DNA of 64,000 bases from DASUXY01 sp035301985 (GCA_035301985.1 DATGTE010000030.1:1-64000), one strand, 5' to 3'; shown: positions 9,169-18,037, counted from the first letter of the stretch. Notes: generated from the sequence alone by a model not told the origin. Made by a program: numbers and translations.

Positions 9169-10536
9169 TTATGTCCTCCCTAATACCTTGGTGTTCATCG
9201 GAAACAAAGATTGGCCGTCATCTACTTCCATTAAATGATAAATCGAAAATTCGAATGTTTCACCAGCTGGGAATTCAGGTGGTGCGAATGGTAAAGCTAA
9301 ATTTCCGCTTGTTGATATACGGTTCGGATAATCTAAGTGCATCATGACAGAACGGAAGTAGGCAGCGATATTGTTTGCACTTTCTTGACTGGGCGCGGTC
9401 ACTTCGGCAACGATTCCGATTTCGTACGGTATATCTTCATTTGTTTCCAAAGCGCCTAGTACACCATTGATTCCATAGCTTTTTAGTGCGATGTTGGCTG
9501 TACCATTTGCTACCTCAGGAAAATAACTTTTCACTTCATCGATCGCTTGTTGTTTAATCGTTTTATATTGTTTAATGAATAGAGGATCACGTGCACCGGC
9601 AATGAAAACTGTGCGATAGCCTGTCTTTCGAACTCCTTCTACTTTAACGGTATATGTTAAATCTCGAATAAAACGACTTCCTGTAACACGAACGGTTCGG
9701 TCATCGATCTGTTTGAATTGACAGTCTTCCAAATTTAATAAGCCACCGGGGCCAGGGAGTCGATATGGATGTGATTTTTCATATAGCGTATGACTAGCGA
9801 CGGATTCAACGGTACATGCTCTGTCGTCATTTGTTGGGCTGACGAGGAAATGATCATCACGTAGGATGCCGATCATTCCATCTTTTGCTGTGCCTGGAGT
9901 TGCTGCAAGTGCCCCGCACTCTAAAATTTTTCCGAGATGAAGCGACAAGGCTTCATCATATCCTTTTAATATTGGTAAGGCGGCAAAGAGAACAGGATCA
10001 TAGGCCCGTCCTGCAATAATGATATCCGGTTTTTCCTTTAACGCTTTAACAATCGGTTCAACACCCATTTGGCCGACGAGTGCGATTGTGTCATCAATAA
10101 TTCTTTCGGAGATCGTCGGTCCTATACCACAAGGCATAACATGACCTTGCTTCCATTTTGATTGAAACGTCTCAACCGAAATATCAGCATAGATACAAGT
10201 TGTGCGAAGTTCGAGATTTTCATCCGTACCTATTTCATGAACAAGGTCTCTTAATGCATCGACTCGATGATTCGCTCCAGATCCGCCGGCAGATCCGATA
10301 ATCAGTGGGATGTCCCTTTCTTTACTCGCTTTAATAAGGGGAGCTAAGTCTTTTTTGGTGGCATAATCACTGACTCCACCGATCCCCATTCCTAAACGGT
10401 GGGGCCCACCATCTGTCGATCCAGCATCAACGGCGATTACATCTGGATGGTAGGCTAAGCCATTTTCGAGAGATGTCTCAGGGTATCCATAACCTAACAT
10501 TCCTTGCGGTGAAAAAATTACCATTTCTTTTGTCAA
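9169..10536 (-). CDS. AtuA family (DUF1446) protein
   Basis: About 455 residues. Motifs: VDAGSTDGGPHRLGMG, IIGSAGGSGANHRVD, IIAGRAYDPVLFAALP, PGPGGLLNLEDCQF and FIAGARDPLF. The family is named after acyclic terpene utilisation (atu), where its exact reaction is still unclear. I prefer TTG 10536 (AAGGA 8 bp upstream); ATG 10545 directly abuts AGAAGG, and ATG 10569 has no ribosome site. It is co-transcribed with DUF4387 and lies next to the paa cluster on the opposite strand. Confidence 0.85.
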   Translation of the reverse strand: MTKEMVIFSPQGMLGYGYPETSLENGLAYHPDVIAVDAGSTDGGPHRLGMGIGGVSDYATKKDLAPLIKASKERDIPLIIGSAGGSGANHRVDALRDLVHEIGTDENLELRTTCIYADISVETFQSKWKQGHVMPCGIGPTISERIIDDTIALVGQMGVEPIVKALKEKPDIIIAGRAYDPVLFAALPILKGYDEALSLHLGKILECGALAATPGTAKDGMIGILRDDHFLVSPTNDDRACTVESVASHTLYEKSHPYRLPGPGGLLNLEDCQFKQIDDRTVRVTGSRFIRDLTYTVKVEGVRKTGYRTVFIAGARDPLFIKQYKTIKQQAIDEVKSYFPEVANGTANIALKSYGINGVLGALETNEDIPYEIGIVAEVTAPSQESANNIAAYFRSVMMHLDYPNRISTSGNLALPFAPPEFPAGETFEFSIYHLMEVDDGQSLFPMNTKVLGRT

Positions 10537-11043
10537 TCTGACCATCCTTCTATTGTCGTATTTATCCATGGTTCGTGTTTGTTTGTTGAAATAAATAAAA
10601 CGATTGTGTAATCAACTCCTTGTATGATTTCTGAACTGATCCAATGGTTGTCCACCTGTTCACCGATAAACTCTTCGTTTCATCGTATTGAAATGACTAA
10701 TAAAGGGATATAGAATTCCGTACGTGTGGCTATCTGTAAGCAGGGGTAGTTGTGCATGTTAACAGGTAGACATGGATGTTTCCGGAACAAATGTCTATAA
10801 CGCTCAGCTCCTTACGATGTGTTATTCATAGGATGCTTTTACAGCTCAAGCAATATAGGCTCTACTTCAATTGTAACAGCCTTTGGCACATTTGAACAGT
10901 TTGCGAGTTGTGAATCTTTTGTTTGTTTTCTTTACAAGTTAAATATAAGTGTAATAAAGACGGATCAATTAAAATAGGAATGAGAAGGTGCATACTGACT
11001 TTGTCGATGTGGTTTATATGGATGGCGTTTTGTGTCCAGGAAG
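10537..11043. other. Intergenic region, no gene found
   Basis: About 500 bp upstream of the AtuA gene and downstream of the reductase gene. Short frames here lack ribosome sites and look random. A single AATCGTTTT half-motif near 10600 resembles the paa operator half-site. Nothing else is recognised. Confidence 0.5.
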
Positions 11044-11081
11044 ATCGTTCGGACCTTTTGAAGACTGAAGGTCCGAACGAT
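11044..11081. repeat. 14-bp perfect inverted repeat
   Basis: ATCGTTCGGACCTT and AAGGTCCGAACGAT are separated by 10 nt. It lies 3' of the reductase gene and lacks a T-run on either strand. It shares TCGTTC with the hairpins at 8728-8770 and 38855-38905. Confidence 0.6.
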
Positions 11082-11136
11082 TGAGGACAGTTGGAGAAGT
11101 TTTGCATCCAATGCAAACGAATAAGTTTCATGAGTT

Positions 11137-12141
11137 TCATGAAGTAGATGAGGAAGCAAATAAATGAGTGCTATGAACATTGAGTCTTGCTTTCGGATCG
11201 ATCATCGATTTTGCATGATTGACAGCGATCGTTGCTTCACCAAATCCTGTAGCGATTAATTTCGGTTTTCCTTCGTAGGCACAAATGTCACCCGCAGCAA
11301 AAATGCCGGGAATATTTGTTTCCATTTGTTGATTCACGTGAATGGCATTTCGTGATGTTTCAAGGCCCCATGTTTTTAATGGCCCGAGTGATGTAACAAA
11401 ACCGAAATTGACAATGACATCATCAACGTCGATGAGCTGAGTACGATGGCCGCGAACTTCTTGAAGGAGTACTTGTTCGATCCGATCTTCTGTTCCAATC
11501 AGTTGTTTGATTTCATAAGGTGTTTTGATTGATACACTCGACTGCTTTAATAAAGAAGTACTATGTTCATGAGCACGGAAGCGATTCCGACGATGAATGA
11601 GCGTGACTTCTTTTGCAATTGGCTCCAATGCTAAAGCCCAATCAACAGCTGAATCCCCACCACCACAAACGAGTACACGACGGTTTTTGAAGCGATCGAG
11701 TTTTTTTACAAAATAATAGAGGTTACCTCCTTCATAGCGATCTGCTCGATCAACTTTAAGTCTACGAGGTTGAAATGCTCCGGCCCCAGCAGTAATGATA
11801 ATGCTTTTCGAATAGTACGTATTTTTTTGAGTCATAATTTTAAATGTCCCGTCTTGCAAACGATACACATGTTGGACAGATTCGTTTAAGTTTATTTCGG
11901 GTGAAAATGTTTGTGCCTGTTCATGGAGTTGGTTGACTAGGTCTTGAGCTTTAATATTTGGAAAGCCAGCAACATCGTAAATATATTTATCCGGATACAG
12001 TGCCGCTAATTGCCCACCTACTTGTGGCATGCTATCGATTACTCTTACAGTTGCCTCCCGCATCCCAGCATAGAAGGCTGTAAAAAGTCCCACGGGTCCC
12101 GCGCCGATAATTGTAATATCACTTACGGATTGATTTTTCAT
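11137..12141 (-). CDS. Ferredoxin/flavodoxin-NADP+ reductase, thioredoxin-reductase-like type
   Basis: A 334-residue FAD/NAD(P)-dependent oxidoreductase. The FAD site is GAGPVG near residues 13-18 and PQVGGQL follows; the NADPH site is CGGGDSAVDWAL near 160; the FAD tail is IPGIFAAGDICAYEGKPKLIATGFGEA. There is no CxxC redox pair, which separates it from thioredoxin reductase and matches YumC/YcgT-type FNRs. It is divergent from paaK, and its promoter carries the same operator motif as paaK and paaA. The cluster has no paaE, so this enzyme may feed electrons to the PaaABC epoxidase. That role is inference. Confidence 0.88.
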   Translation of the reverse strand: MKNQSVSDITIIGAGPVGLFTAFYAGMREATVRVIDSMPQVGGQLAALYPDKYIYDVAGFPNIKAQDLVNQLHEQAQTFSPEINLNESVQHVYRLQDGTFKIMTQKNTYYSKSIIITAGAGAFQPRRLKVDRADRYEGGNLYYFVKKLDRFKNRRVLVCGGGDSAVDWALALEPIAKEVTLIHRRNRFRAHEHSTSLLKQSSVSIKTPYEIKQLIGTEDRIEQVLLQEVRGHRTQLIDVDDVIVNFGFVTSLGPLKTWGLETSRNAIHVNQQMETNIPGIFAAGDICAYEGKPKLIATGFGEATIAVNHAKSMIDPKARLNVHSTHLFASSSTS

Positions 12142-12280
12142 GCCTTCATCTCTCCCTCTTCAATTTTGATAAACATTTAAGTATTTCACTCCTAGAATGA
12201 CTCTGTTTCGTCCATTGAATACCTACTTATCTATTACTTTGAGCACAAATATTTTTCCATATAATAATCCGTCTACTACA

Positions 12281-12317
12281 TATAACGATTTAATAACGTT
12301 TATAATAAAATCGTTAT
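12281..12317 (-). promoter_or_regulatory. Operator at the reductase promoter
   Basis: ATAACGATTTAATAACGTT (12282-12300) is followed by AAATCGTTATT (12308-12318), giving two AACG/CGTT dyads. It sits just downstream of the minus-strand -10 box at 12322-12327, covering the likely start of transcription. The 19-mer is identical to the site at 12556-12574. Confidence 0.6.
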
Positions 12318-12321
12318 TAAA

Positions 12322-12350
12322 AGAATACAAAAGTATTTTATTCTTGTCAA
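12322..12350 (-). promoter_or_regulatory. SigA promoter of the reductase gene
   Basis: Minus strand: TTGACA (12345-12350), 17-bp spacer, TATTCT (12322-12327). The leader to ATG 12141 is about 170 nt. Confidence 0.6.
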
Positions 12351-12521
12351 TAAGGAAATCAGTCACAACGATGAAAATATGTATCCATCGGTGAGTTGTT
12401 TAATGATCTTAGATTGTGTGGACATAGGAGCAATCCTATAAGGAGCCTTCCCTTCATCTTCTTCTCTGACAATCCGAAAACCAGCAAATATACACTCTGT
12501 TGCAAATTTTCTAAAAACGTA

Positions 12522-12550
12522 TTGACTTTGCAACTAGATAAATATATTAT
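12522..12550 (+). promoter_or_regulatory. SigA promoter upstream of paaK
   Basis: TTGACT (12522-12527), 17-bp spacer, TATTAT (12545-12550). It points to the TetR remnant and paaK. Confidence 0.65.
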
Positions 12551-12555
12551 TATAG

Positions 12556-12574
12556 ATAACGATTTAATAACGTT
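12556..12574 (+). promoter_or_regulatory. Operator at the paaK promoter
   Basis: ATAACGATTTAATAACGTT is the exact 19-nt copy of 12282-12300. It begins 6 bp after the -10 box, so a bound repressor would cover +1. Confidence 0.65.
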
Positions 12575-12621
12575 ACTTATTATTAATGTCATATAATGAA
12601 GGTTGTTTTATGTAGAAGGAG

Positions 12622-12743
12622 GTGATAATCGCCGTTTTCTTGTAGAAGTTTGTCAAATGTACAATATGACAGACATATGGACTATAGTCAGGAAGCTTTC
12701 TAAGGTGTCTCAGGGGGTTCTCTTTCATGCACTTAGAGCTTAA
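12622..12743 (+). pseudogene. Decayed TetR-family regulator (HTH remnant)
   Basis: A strong AAGGAGG at 12617-12623 is followed by broken frames. ATG 12666 to TAA 12743 reads MTDIWTIVRKLSKVSQGVLF, then HALRA, like the TetR HTH consensus (TVREIAxxAGVSQGxLYHHF). Upstream IIAVFL-KFVKC, in another frame and with a stop, fits helix 1. The effector domain is absent. TetR-type PaaR proteins repress paa genes in related bacteria, so this may be the lost local repressor. The assignment rests on one short motif. Confidence 0.45.
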
Positions 12744-12936
12744 GGTCATGTAGTGATATGGTGACACAATCCTCCTGTACATACGAAGACGGACAGACAG
12801 GATTTAAAGAAGAGGATGTAGAGTCCAAGTGAGTAGCAAGGAAGAGCGAAAGGAAAGGATCATCATGTAATCGATGTTTGATGTTCAAGAGGTTAACATT
12901 TGGTACTTTAAAAATTGAAATGAAGGGGAGTCGCGA

Positions 12937-14271
12937 ATGATTTATAATGAAGCGATGGAAATGTTAGAGAGGCCTCAGTTAGAGCAGTTACAGTTGACTA
13001 ACTTACAAAACACAATCAGACGCGTATATGAACATGTTCCTTTTTATAGAAAAAAGTTCGTTGAATTCGGTGTTGAGCCGCACGATATTACGTCTTTGGA
13101 AGATATAAAAAGACTACCATTTACCGAGAAAAAGGATTTACGGGATCATTATCCGTTTGGTTTGTTCGCATCATCTATGGATAAAATTGTCCGCTTACAT
13201 GCTTCTTCAGGAACAAGCGGAAAGCCTACAGTAGTCGCTTATTCGAAAAATGACATCGAGAATTGGGCAGAAGTTGTAGCTCGGTCTATAGCTGCAGCCG
13301 GTGGACGTCCAGGTGATGTGATGCACAATGCGTTTGGATATGGCTTATTTACCGGAGGATTGGGGTTGCATCATGGTGGCGAGAAATTAGGGATTGCTAC
13401 TGTTCCTGTATCCGGTGGGAACACGAAGCGACAAATTTTACTCATTCAAGATTTTAAGCCAAAAGTGATTTGTTCGACACCGTCTTATGCCCTCTACATT
13501 GCGGAAACGATGGAAGAGCTAGGAATCGACCCACGCCGGACGAGTTTACAATATGGTATTTTTGGGGCGGAAACATGGTCTGAAGAAATGCGCGATACGC
13601 TAGAGGAGAAATTTTCTATTAAAGCTATAGATATTTATGGACTCAGTGAAGTGCTCGGTCCTGGGATCTCGATTGAATGCATCGAGGAACAGAATGGGTT
13701 GCATATACAAGAAGATCATTTTTTAGTAGAAGTCATTGACCCAGAGACACTTGAACCGGTACCCGAGGGTGAGTATGGTGAACTTGTTTTTACGAGTTTG
13801 AAAAAGGAAGCATTTCCGGTGATTCGTTATCGAACGGGGGATATTGCAGCGGTCACAAGAGAGCCGTGTACTTGCCAACGTACAACTGCACGTATGTCCC
13901 GTGTTAAAGGGCGGATTGATGATATGCTCATCATTCGTGGGGTCAATGTGTTTCCGTATGAAATGGAACGAACATTACTACAGATGAAAGATGTAGCACC
14001 ACACTATCAATTACACTTGAAAAAGAAGGGCCATTTGGATGCTGTGACGTTACACGTAGAAATTACAGAGGATGTCTATCAGCGTTGTCAACAAGATTTG
14101 GATCATGCAGAAGTGCATCGCTTAAAACAACATGTACAAATGATGATTAAATCTGAATGTCTTGTCAACATTGATGTGGATGTCCTCCCCCCTAAATCGA
14201 TCCCACGTTCAGAAGGAAAAGCCGTGCGCATCGTTGATCAACGAATGAAGTCCATAAATTACGCCAAATAA
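12937..14271 (+). CDS. paaK: Phenylacetate-CoA ligase
   Basis: Activates phenylacetate with ATP and CoA (EC 6.2.1.30), the first step of the aerobic pathway. 444 residues is the usual length. The AMP-binding P-loop is SSGTSGKPT near residues 90-98, the A5-like motif is YGLSE near 234, and RYRTGD and GRIDDMLIIRGVNVFP are the hinge/A8 region. The C-terminal AMP-binding domain (about 335-440) is intact. GAAGGGGAG precedes ATG 12937. Its leader of about 380 nt contains the TetR remnant. Confidence 0.95.
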   Translation: MIYNEAMEMLERPQLEQLQLTNLQNTIRRVYEHVPFYRKKFVEFGVEPHDITSLEDIKRLPFTEKKDLRDHYPFGLFASSMDKIVRLHASSGTSGKPTVVAYSKNDIENWAEVVARSIAAAGGRPGDVMHNAFGYGLFTGGLGLHHGGEKLGIATVPVSGGNTKRQILLIQDFKPKVICSTPSYALYIAETMEELGIDPRRTSLQYGIFGAETWSEEMRDTLEEKFSIKAIDIYGLSEVLGPGISIECIEEQNGLHIQEDHFLVEVIDPETLEPVPEGEYGELVFTSLKKEAFPVIRYRTGDIAAVTREPCTCQRTTARMSRVKGRIDDMLIIRGVNVFPYEMERTLLQMKDVAPHYQLHLKKKGHLDAVTLHVEITEDVYQRCQQDLDHAEVHRLKQHVQMMIKSECLVNIDVDVLPPKSIPRSEGKAVRIVDQRMKSINYAK

Positions 14272-14369
14272 ATGAAATGCAGGATGTTAAATGCGAACGA
14301 TGAATCAAACGTAAATCGCTGCTGTAAAAGTGATTAAATTTGTAAAATACGGAGAGAAAGGGGATATGA

Positions 14370-14816
14370 ATGGTGAAAACATATACAGTGACTGATTTAC
14401 AAAGGGTAGCCGTCCAGAAATTGCCACCTCCTCCATGTGATACGACGATGCAAGTAATAGTTCATACAGCAAGTGATGGCGTTGCACATGGTTCCTGGCG
14501 GGTCGATCGCTCATATATCAATGGAATTGGTGTCGCAATGGGCGGATTTATTTCTTCCGCTGCAGATATTTTAATTGCCTATGCAGTCGCATCTCAATTA
14601 ACCGATCATCAAGGATTTGCTTCTATTAACTTAGACACAACATTCCATCGTCCTGTAGTAGAAGGTGATGTATATATTTCGGCGATGGTTAAAAGGATGG
14701 GCCGAACATTGGCTTATGTCATTGCTGAACTAAAACAGAACAATAAAAAAGTGGCTACCTGTACATCTTCTTTATTCATTCAACAAATAGAGGAGGAAAC
14801 GATGAATAACGTTTAG
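14370..14816 (+). CDS. paaI: Hotdog-fold thioesterase, PaaI type
   Basis: 148 residues with a hotdog domain (NGIGVAMGGFISSAADILIAYA, then SINLDTTFHRPVVEGDVYISA). PaaI hydrolyses dead-end ring-hydroxylated phenylacetyl-CoA products and releases CoA. It follows paaK by about 100 bp, and GAGAAAGGGG is upstream of the ATG. Confidence 0.85.
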   Translation: MVKTYTVTDLQRVAVQKLPPPPCDTTMQVIVHTASDGVAHGSWRVDRSYINGIGVAMGGFISSAADILIAYAVASQLTDHQGFASINLDTTFHRPVVEGDVYISAMVKRMGRTLAYVIAELKQNNKKVATCTSSLFIQQIEEETMNNV

Positions 14817-15147
14817 GCCCTTTCTCCCTCACGATTGGTCATATTGACCGATGGGTTGATAATCATAAAAGATCAGCGAAAACTTTACTTTCAGCTGTTT
14901 GCTCTAATACGGATCGAATCGTTTCTGATCTTATAAAGATTAGGAATCAATCCATGGTTAGCAAACGATTGATTTTTCCATGCGTTAAACTAGCTGACTA
15001 TTGTATGATGGAAAAATAACGATAGTACAAAATTTACATCAATAATCATGTTCGTTTGCGTCATCTAATGTGCTGTATCAGTTACAATAAATTGCATGAC
15101 ATATATAGACCGAATAGTGAGAATTAAGGGACTTTTCCAATAAACAC

Positions 15148-15176
15148 TTGAAATTTATATTACATTTAAGTATAAT
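15148..15176 (+). promoter_or_regulatory. SigA promoter of the paaA operon
   Basis: TTGAAA (15148-15153), 17-bp spacer, TATAAT (15171-15176). A TTG codon that could be read as an upstream start of paaA is actually this -35 box. Confidence 0.75.
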
Positions 15177-15195
15177 ATCGTTAAAGAAACGTTAT
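15177..15195 (+). promoter_or_regulatory. Operator at the paaA promoter
   Basis: ATCGTTAAAGAAACGTTAT; on the minus strand this reads ATAACG-N7-AACGAT, the layout of the sites at 12282 and 12556 (ATAACG-N7-AACGTT). It directly abuts the -10 box. The rest of 14817-15147 shows no gene; a lone ATAACGAT half-site lies near 15016. Confidence 0.6.
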
Positions 15196-15213
15196 AGAGA
15201 GGTGTCATGGCTC

Positions 15214-16203
15214 ATGTATAACTATATTGAGGATACAGATTCCGTATTAAGTGAACATGTTGATACAGATCCTGAAAAGTACGAAGCATTCATGGCTCGC
15301 ATTGAAGCGGGTGAAAAGATCGAAGCCGATGACTGGATGCCTGAAGATTATCGACAAGGATTGATTAAACTTATTTCGATGCACGGTATTAGCGAAATTA
15401 TGGGAGCGCTCCCAGAAAAAGAATGGGTACCGAAAGCTCCATCTCTCAAAAGAAAGCTTGGCATCATGGCAAAAGTCCAAGACGAGATGGGACATGGACA
15501 ATTGTTACTTCGTGTAGCAGAGGATTTACTGAAGCCTTATGGGAAGACGAGAGAAAACCTAATCAACGATTTGTTAACCGGCGATTTGAAGTTTCACAAC
15601 GTCTTTCATATGGCTACAAAGACATGGGCTGATGCAGGAGTGATCGCCTGGTTAGTTGATGGAGCGGCGATCATTACGCAAACGAATATGCTTGATGCGT
15701 CATATGGACCATATCAACGGGCACTTCAGCGCATTTGTGCAGAGGAAGTTTTCCATGCCCAACACGGAGAGGCACTTATTATGGCGCTCGCTGAGGGGAC
15801 AGACGAACAACGAAATATGCTACAAGATGCACTGAATCGGTGGTGGGAAGCTTTACTCATGTTTTTCGGACCGCCATCGGCAGAGACGACAGGATCATCG
15901 AAACAAGACATAATGATCAAATACCGCATTCGTAAAAGTAATAACGAAGAATTACGTCAAGCGTTTTTAGATAAATATTTACCGCGCGTGTTTGCCTTAG
16001 GATTAACCCTTCCCGATGATACGATTCGCTACGATGATGAAGCGAAACAGTGGGTGTATCAACAGCCTGATTGGGATCAATTTAAGCGGATCATTCAAAA
16101 TGACGGACCGCGCTCTCAAGAAAGGATACGATTAAGAGAAATTGCTTATGAAAATAATCGTTGGGTGCGGCAAGCTCTAGCTCGAGAAACAGTTACCTCA
16201 TAA
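15214..16203 (+). CDS. paaA: 1,2-phenylacetyl-CoA epoxidase, catalytic subunit A
   Basis: The di-iron oxygenase subunit that epoxidises the ring of phenylacetyl-CoA. 329 residues from ATG 15214 (GAGAGGTG upstream). Ferritin-like iron ligands are visible as QDEMGHGQ (E and H) and AEEVFHAQHGEA (E, H). C-terminal RDPGPRSQER-like text (NDGPRSQERIRLREIAYEN) matches PaaA. First gene of the paaABCD operon, which is controlled by the 15148 promoter and operator. Confidence 0.95.
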   Translation: MYNYIEDTDSVLSEHVDTDPEKYEAFMARIEAGEKIEADDWMPEDYRQGLIKLISMHGISEIMGALPEKEWVPKAPSLKRKLGIMAKVQDEMGHGQLLLRVAEDLLKPYGKTRENLINDLLTGDLKFHNVFHMATKTWADAGVIAWLVDGAAIITQTNMLDASYGPYQRALQRICAEEVFHAQHGEALIMALAEGTDEQRNMLQDALNRWWEALLMFFGPPSAETTGSSKQDIMIKYRIRKSNNEELRQAFLDKYLPRVFALGLTLPDDTIRYDDEAKQWVYQQPDWDQFKRIIQNDGPRSQERIRLREIAYENNRWVRQALARETVTS

Positions 16204-16224
16204 AAATCCAAAAGGAGGGATCAT

Positions 16225-16584
16225 ATGTCAACGGTAGACGAATCACACTTTTATAAAATATTCGAAGTATTTAGTAAACGGAATGTGAAAACACCGATTC
16301 AACATCAATTTAGTTTATTAGCACCAAACGAAGAAATGGCTTTAATGATGGCGCAGGAAAATTTTATGCGTCGAGAAGATGTGATCGATGTTTGGGTTGT
16401 TGAGAGGGAAAATATTCGGGCGATGACAAGTGAAGAACGACAAGCGTGGACGAAGCGTTTAGATAATAAAGATTATCGTACAACAAGAGGTTACGGTTAT
16501 TTGCGAAAAAAATGGCGCGAAAAAGAACAAGGAATGTTGGATGAAAAAGAAATCATGTCATGGAAAGAGGTGAATAAGAAATGA
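16225..16584 (+). CDS. paaB: Phenylacetyl-CoA epoxidase subunit B
   Basis: 119 residues; PaaB of proteobacteria is about 95, and the extra C-terminal basic tail is usual in Bacilli. FYKIFEVFSKRNVKTPIQHQF is the family start, followed by ALMMAQENFMRRE and VWVVERENI. A structural bridging subunit of the PaaABC complex. AAAGGAGGG upstream; its stop overlaps the paaC start (ATGA). Confidence 0.93.
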   Translation: MSTVDESHFYKIFEVFSKRNVKTPIQHQFSLLAPNEEMALMMAQENFMRREDVIDVWVVERENIRAMTSEERQAWTKRLDNKDYRTTRGYGYLRKKWREKEQGMLDEKEIMSWKEVNKK

Positions 16585-17399
16585 AATACATCGTAGAAAC
16601 CATAGAAGAAGCAAAGCAAGATGCAACGTACTTGGAGGCCGTTAAAGAGGTGCTTTATCAATTAGCAGATGATGATTTTATCGTCTCCTTTCGCGGAGCG
16701 GAATGGTTAGGGCTCGCTCCTCATATTGAAGAAGATGTTGCTTTTTCATCCATTACACAAAATACTATGGGGCATGCTGTGATGTATTATCGCTTGCTAG
16801 AAGATTTAGGCGAAGGAGATGCAGACTTTCTTGCACATAACCGTCCTCCGCATGAGCGGAGAAATTCAGTGTACTTAGAAAAAAGAAACGGCAGTGGCAC
16901 ATATCTTGAAGAACCTCGTTTCGATTGGGCATTGACAGTTGTCCGAAATTATCTTTATGAAGCATTCAAGCGAGTTAAATTGGAAGCGGTTGCAAAGAGT
17001 TCTTTCGTTCCATTAGCCAAAATTTCTGAAAAGATCCTACAAGAACAAACGTATCATTTGGCGCATTGGCAGGTGTGGATGAAACAGTTACAACAGTCGA
17101 CTGCCGATGCTCGAAATCGAATTCAAGAACGGATTGAGGAAGCGTGGCAAGAGTTTGGCGATGCATTTGAGTTAGGACGAGTGGGGGAGCAGATGATTCA
17201 ACATCATTTAATAAGAGATGAACAACACATACAGCAACAATGGTTGAATGAAGTGAAGGTGACTTTAGAAACAGTTCCGAATCGTCCACTCGCAAAACGT
17301 TTAGGAAATGGTAGGGTTGGTGAATATACGACAGATTTAGAACAAGCGCTCCGCGTTTTGGGCGAAGTTTATGTGACGGATCGAGAAGCAGTATGGTAG
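16581..17399 (+). CDS. paaC: Phenylacetyl-CoA epoxidase subunit C
   Basis: A 272-residue ferritin-like structural partner of PaaA with degenerate iron ligands (GHAVMYYRLLEDLGEGDADFLA; EQTYHLAHWQVW). It is translationally coupled to paaB by a 4-bp overlap. Confidence 0.93.
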   Translation: MKYIVETIEEAKQDATYLEAVKEVLYQLADDDFIVSFRGAEWLGLAPHIEEDVAFSSITQNTMGHAVMYYRLLEDLGEGDADFLAHNRPPHERRNSVYLEKRNGSGTYLEEPRFDWALTVVRNYLYEAFKRVKLEAVAKSSFVPLAKISEKILQEQTYHLAHWQVWMKQLQQSTADARNRIQERIEEAWQEFGDAFELGRVGEQMIQHHLIRDEQHIQQQWLNEVKVTLETVPNRPLAKRLGNGRVGEYTTDLEQALRVLGEVYVTDREAVW

Positions 17400-17449
17400 G
17401 TGGATGTTGTTGGATCGGCCGAAAAATGACGTGAAAGGGGGCAATCAAT

Positions 17450-17953
17450 ATGTTTCAGACAAAAAGGAAAGAGGAAGTCCGGGCGATTTTACAAACCGTT
17501 GATGATCCAGAACTTCCGGCTGTCAGTGTGTATGATTTAGGAATGGTTCATCACATTGAAGTTGATGAAAAGACGGTTTCAATCGTGATGGTACCGACAT
17601 TTGCAGGCTGTCCTGCCCTTGACTTTATTGAACGAGACGTCAAGGAAGCGATTGAGGAACTCCCTTGGGTAGAAAATTGTCACGTTGAGTTTTCTTTTCA
17701 ACTGCAATGGACAACAGATTCAATAACAACGGTTGGAAAACAACAGTTAAAAAAACACGGCATTTCCCCACCACCGGAACAATACCGCCCTGGAGAAGAG
17801 TGGACGGTTAACTGTCCGTATTGTGGATCAGCGTACACATCTATGGAAAATGTATTTGGTCCAACAGCATGTCGGAGCATCTTATATTGCATGGGGTGTC
17901 GAAATCCGTTTGAAGCTATGAAACCTGTCATTGAGCACTCATCTGTTTTGTAA
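17450..17953 (+). CDS. paaD: PaaD, Fe-S assembly (DUF59) protein of the epoxidase
   Basis: 167 residues. An N-terminal DUF59/MIP18 domain (LQTVDDPELPAVSVYDLGMV, then PTFAGCPAL) is followed by a C-terminal zinc-ribbon-like part with CPYCGS and CMGC. It is required in vivo for epoxidase activity, probably for metal-site maturation. GAAAGGGGG upstream. Confidence 0.92.
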   Translation: MFQTKRKEEVRAILQTVDDPELPAVSVYDLGMVHHIEVDEKTVSIVMVPTFAGCPALDFIERDVKEAIEELPWVENCHVEFSFQLQWTTDSITTVGKQQLKKHGISPPPEQYRPGEEWTVNCPYCGSAYTSMENVFGPTACRSILYCMGCRNPFEAMKPVIEHSSVL

Positions 17954-17975
17954 AACCTGAACATTTTAATTGATT

Positions 17976-17990
17976 TCCAAAACGTTTTCA
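17976..17990 (+). promoter_or_regulatory. Possible cre (CcpA) site
   Basis: TCCAAAACGTTTTCA keeps the AAnCG...C core of cre but misses the TG. It lies between paaD and the EthD gene inside a longer dyad (TTGAT...ATCAA). It could give carbon catabolite control to the downstream half of the cluster. Weak. Confidence 0.25.
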
Positions 17991-18037
17991 CATCAATGAC
18001 GCCTTTAAAAAAATTTTGATGTAGGAGGAGTTTATAA

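Noticed and set aside
10862..11180. Two minus-strand frames of 71-92 codons after the reductase
   Set aside because: They overlap the inverted repeat, lack ribosome sites and have no protein-like pattern.
12573..12782. 69-codon minus-strand frame upstream of paaK
   Set aside because: It overlaps the TetR remnant, which is read on the other strand, and has no ribosome site.
15148..15213. N-terminal extension of paaA from TTG 15148
   Set aside because: The TTG is the -35 box, and the operator and ribosome site lie inside the extension; ATG 15214 is the proper start.
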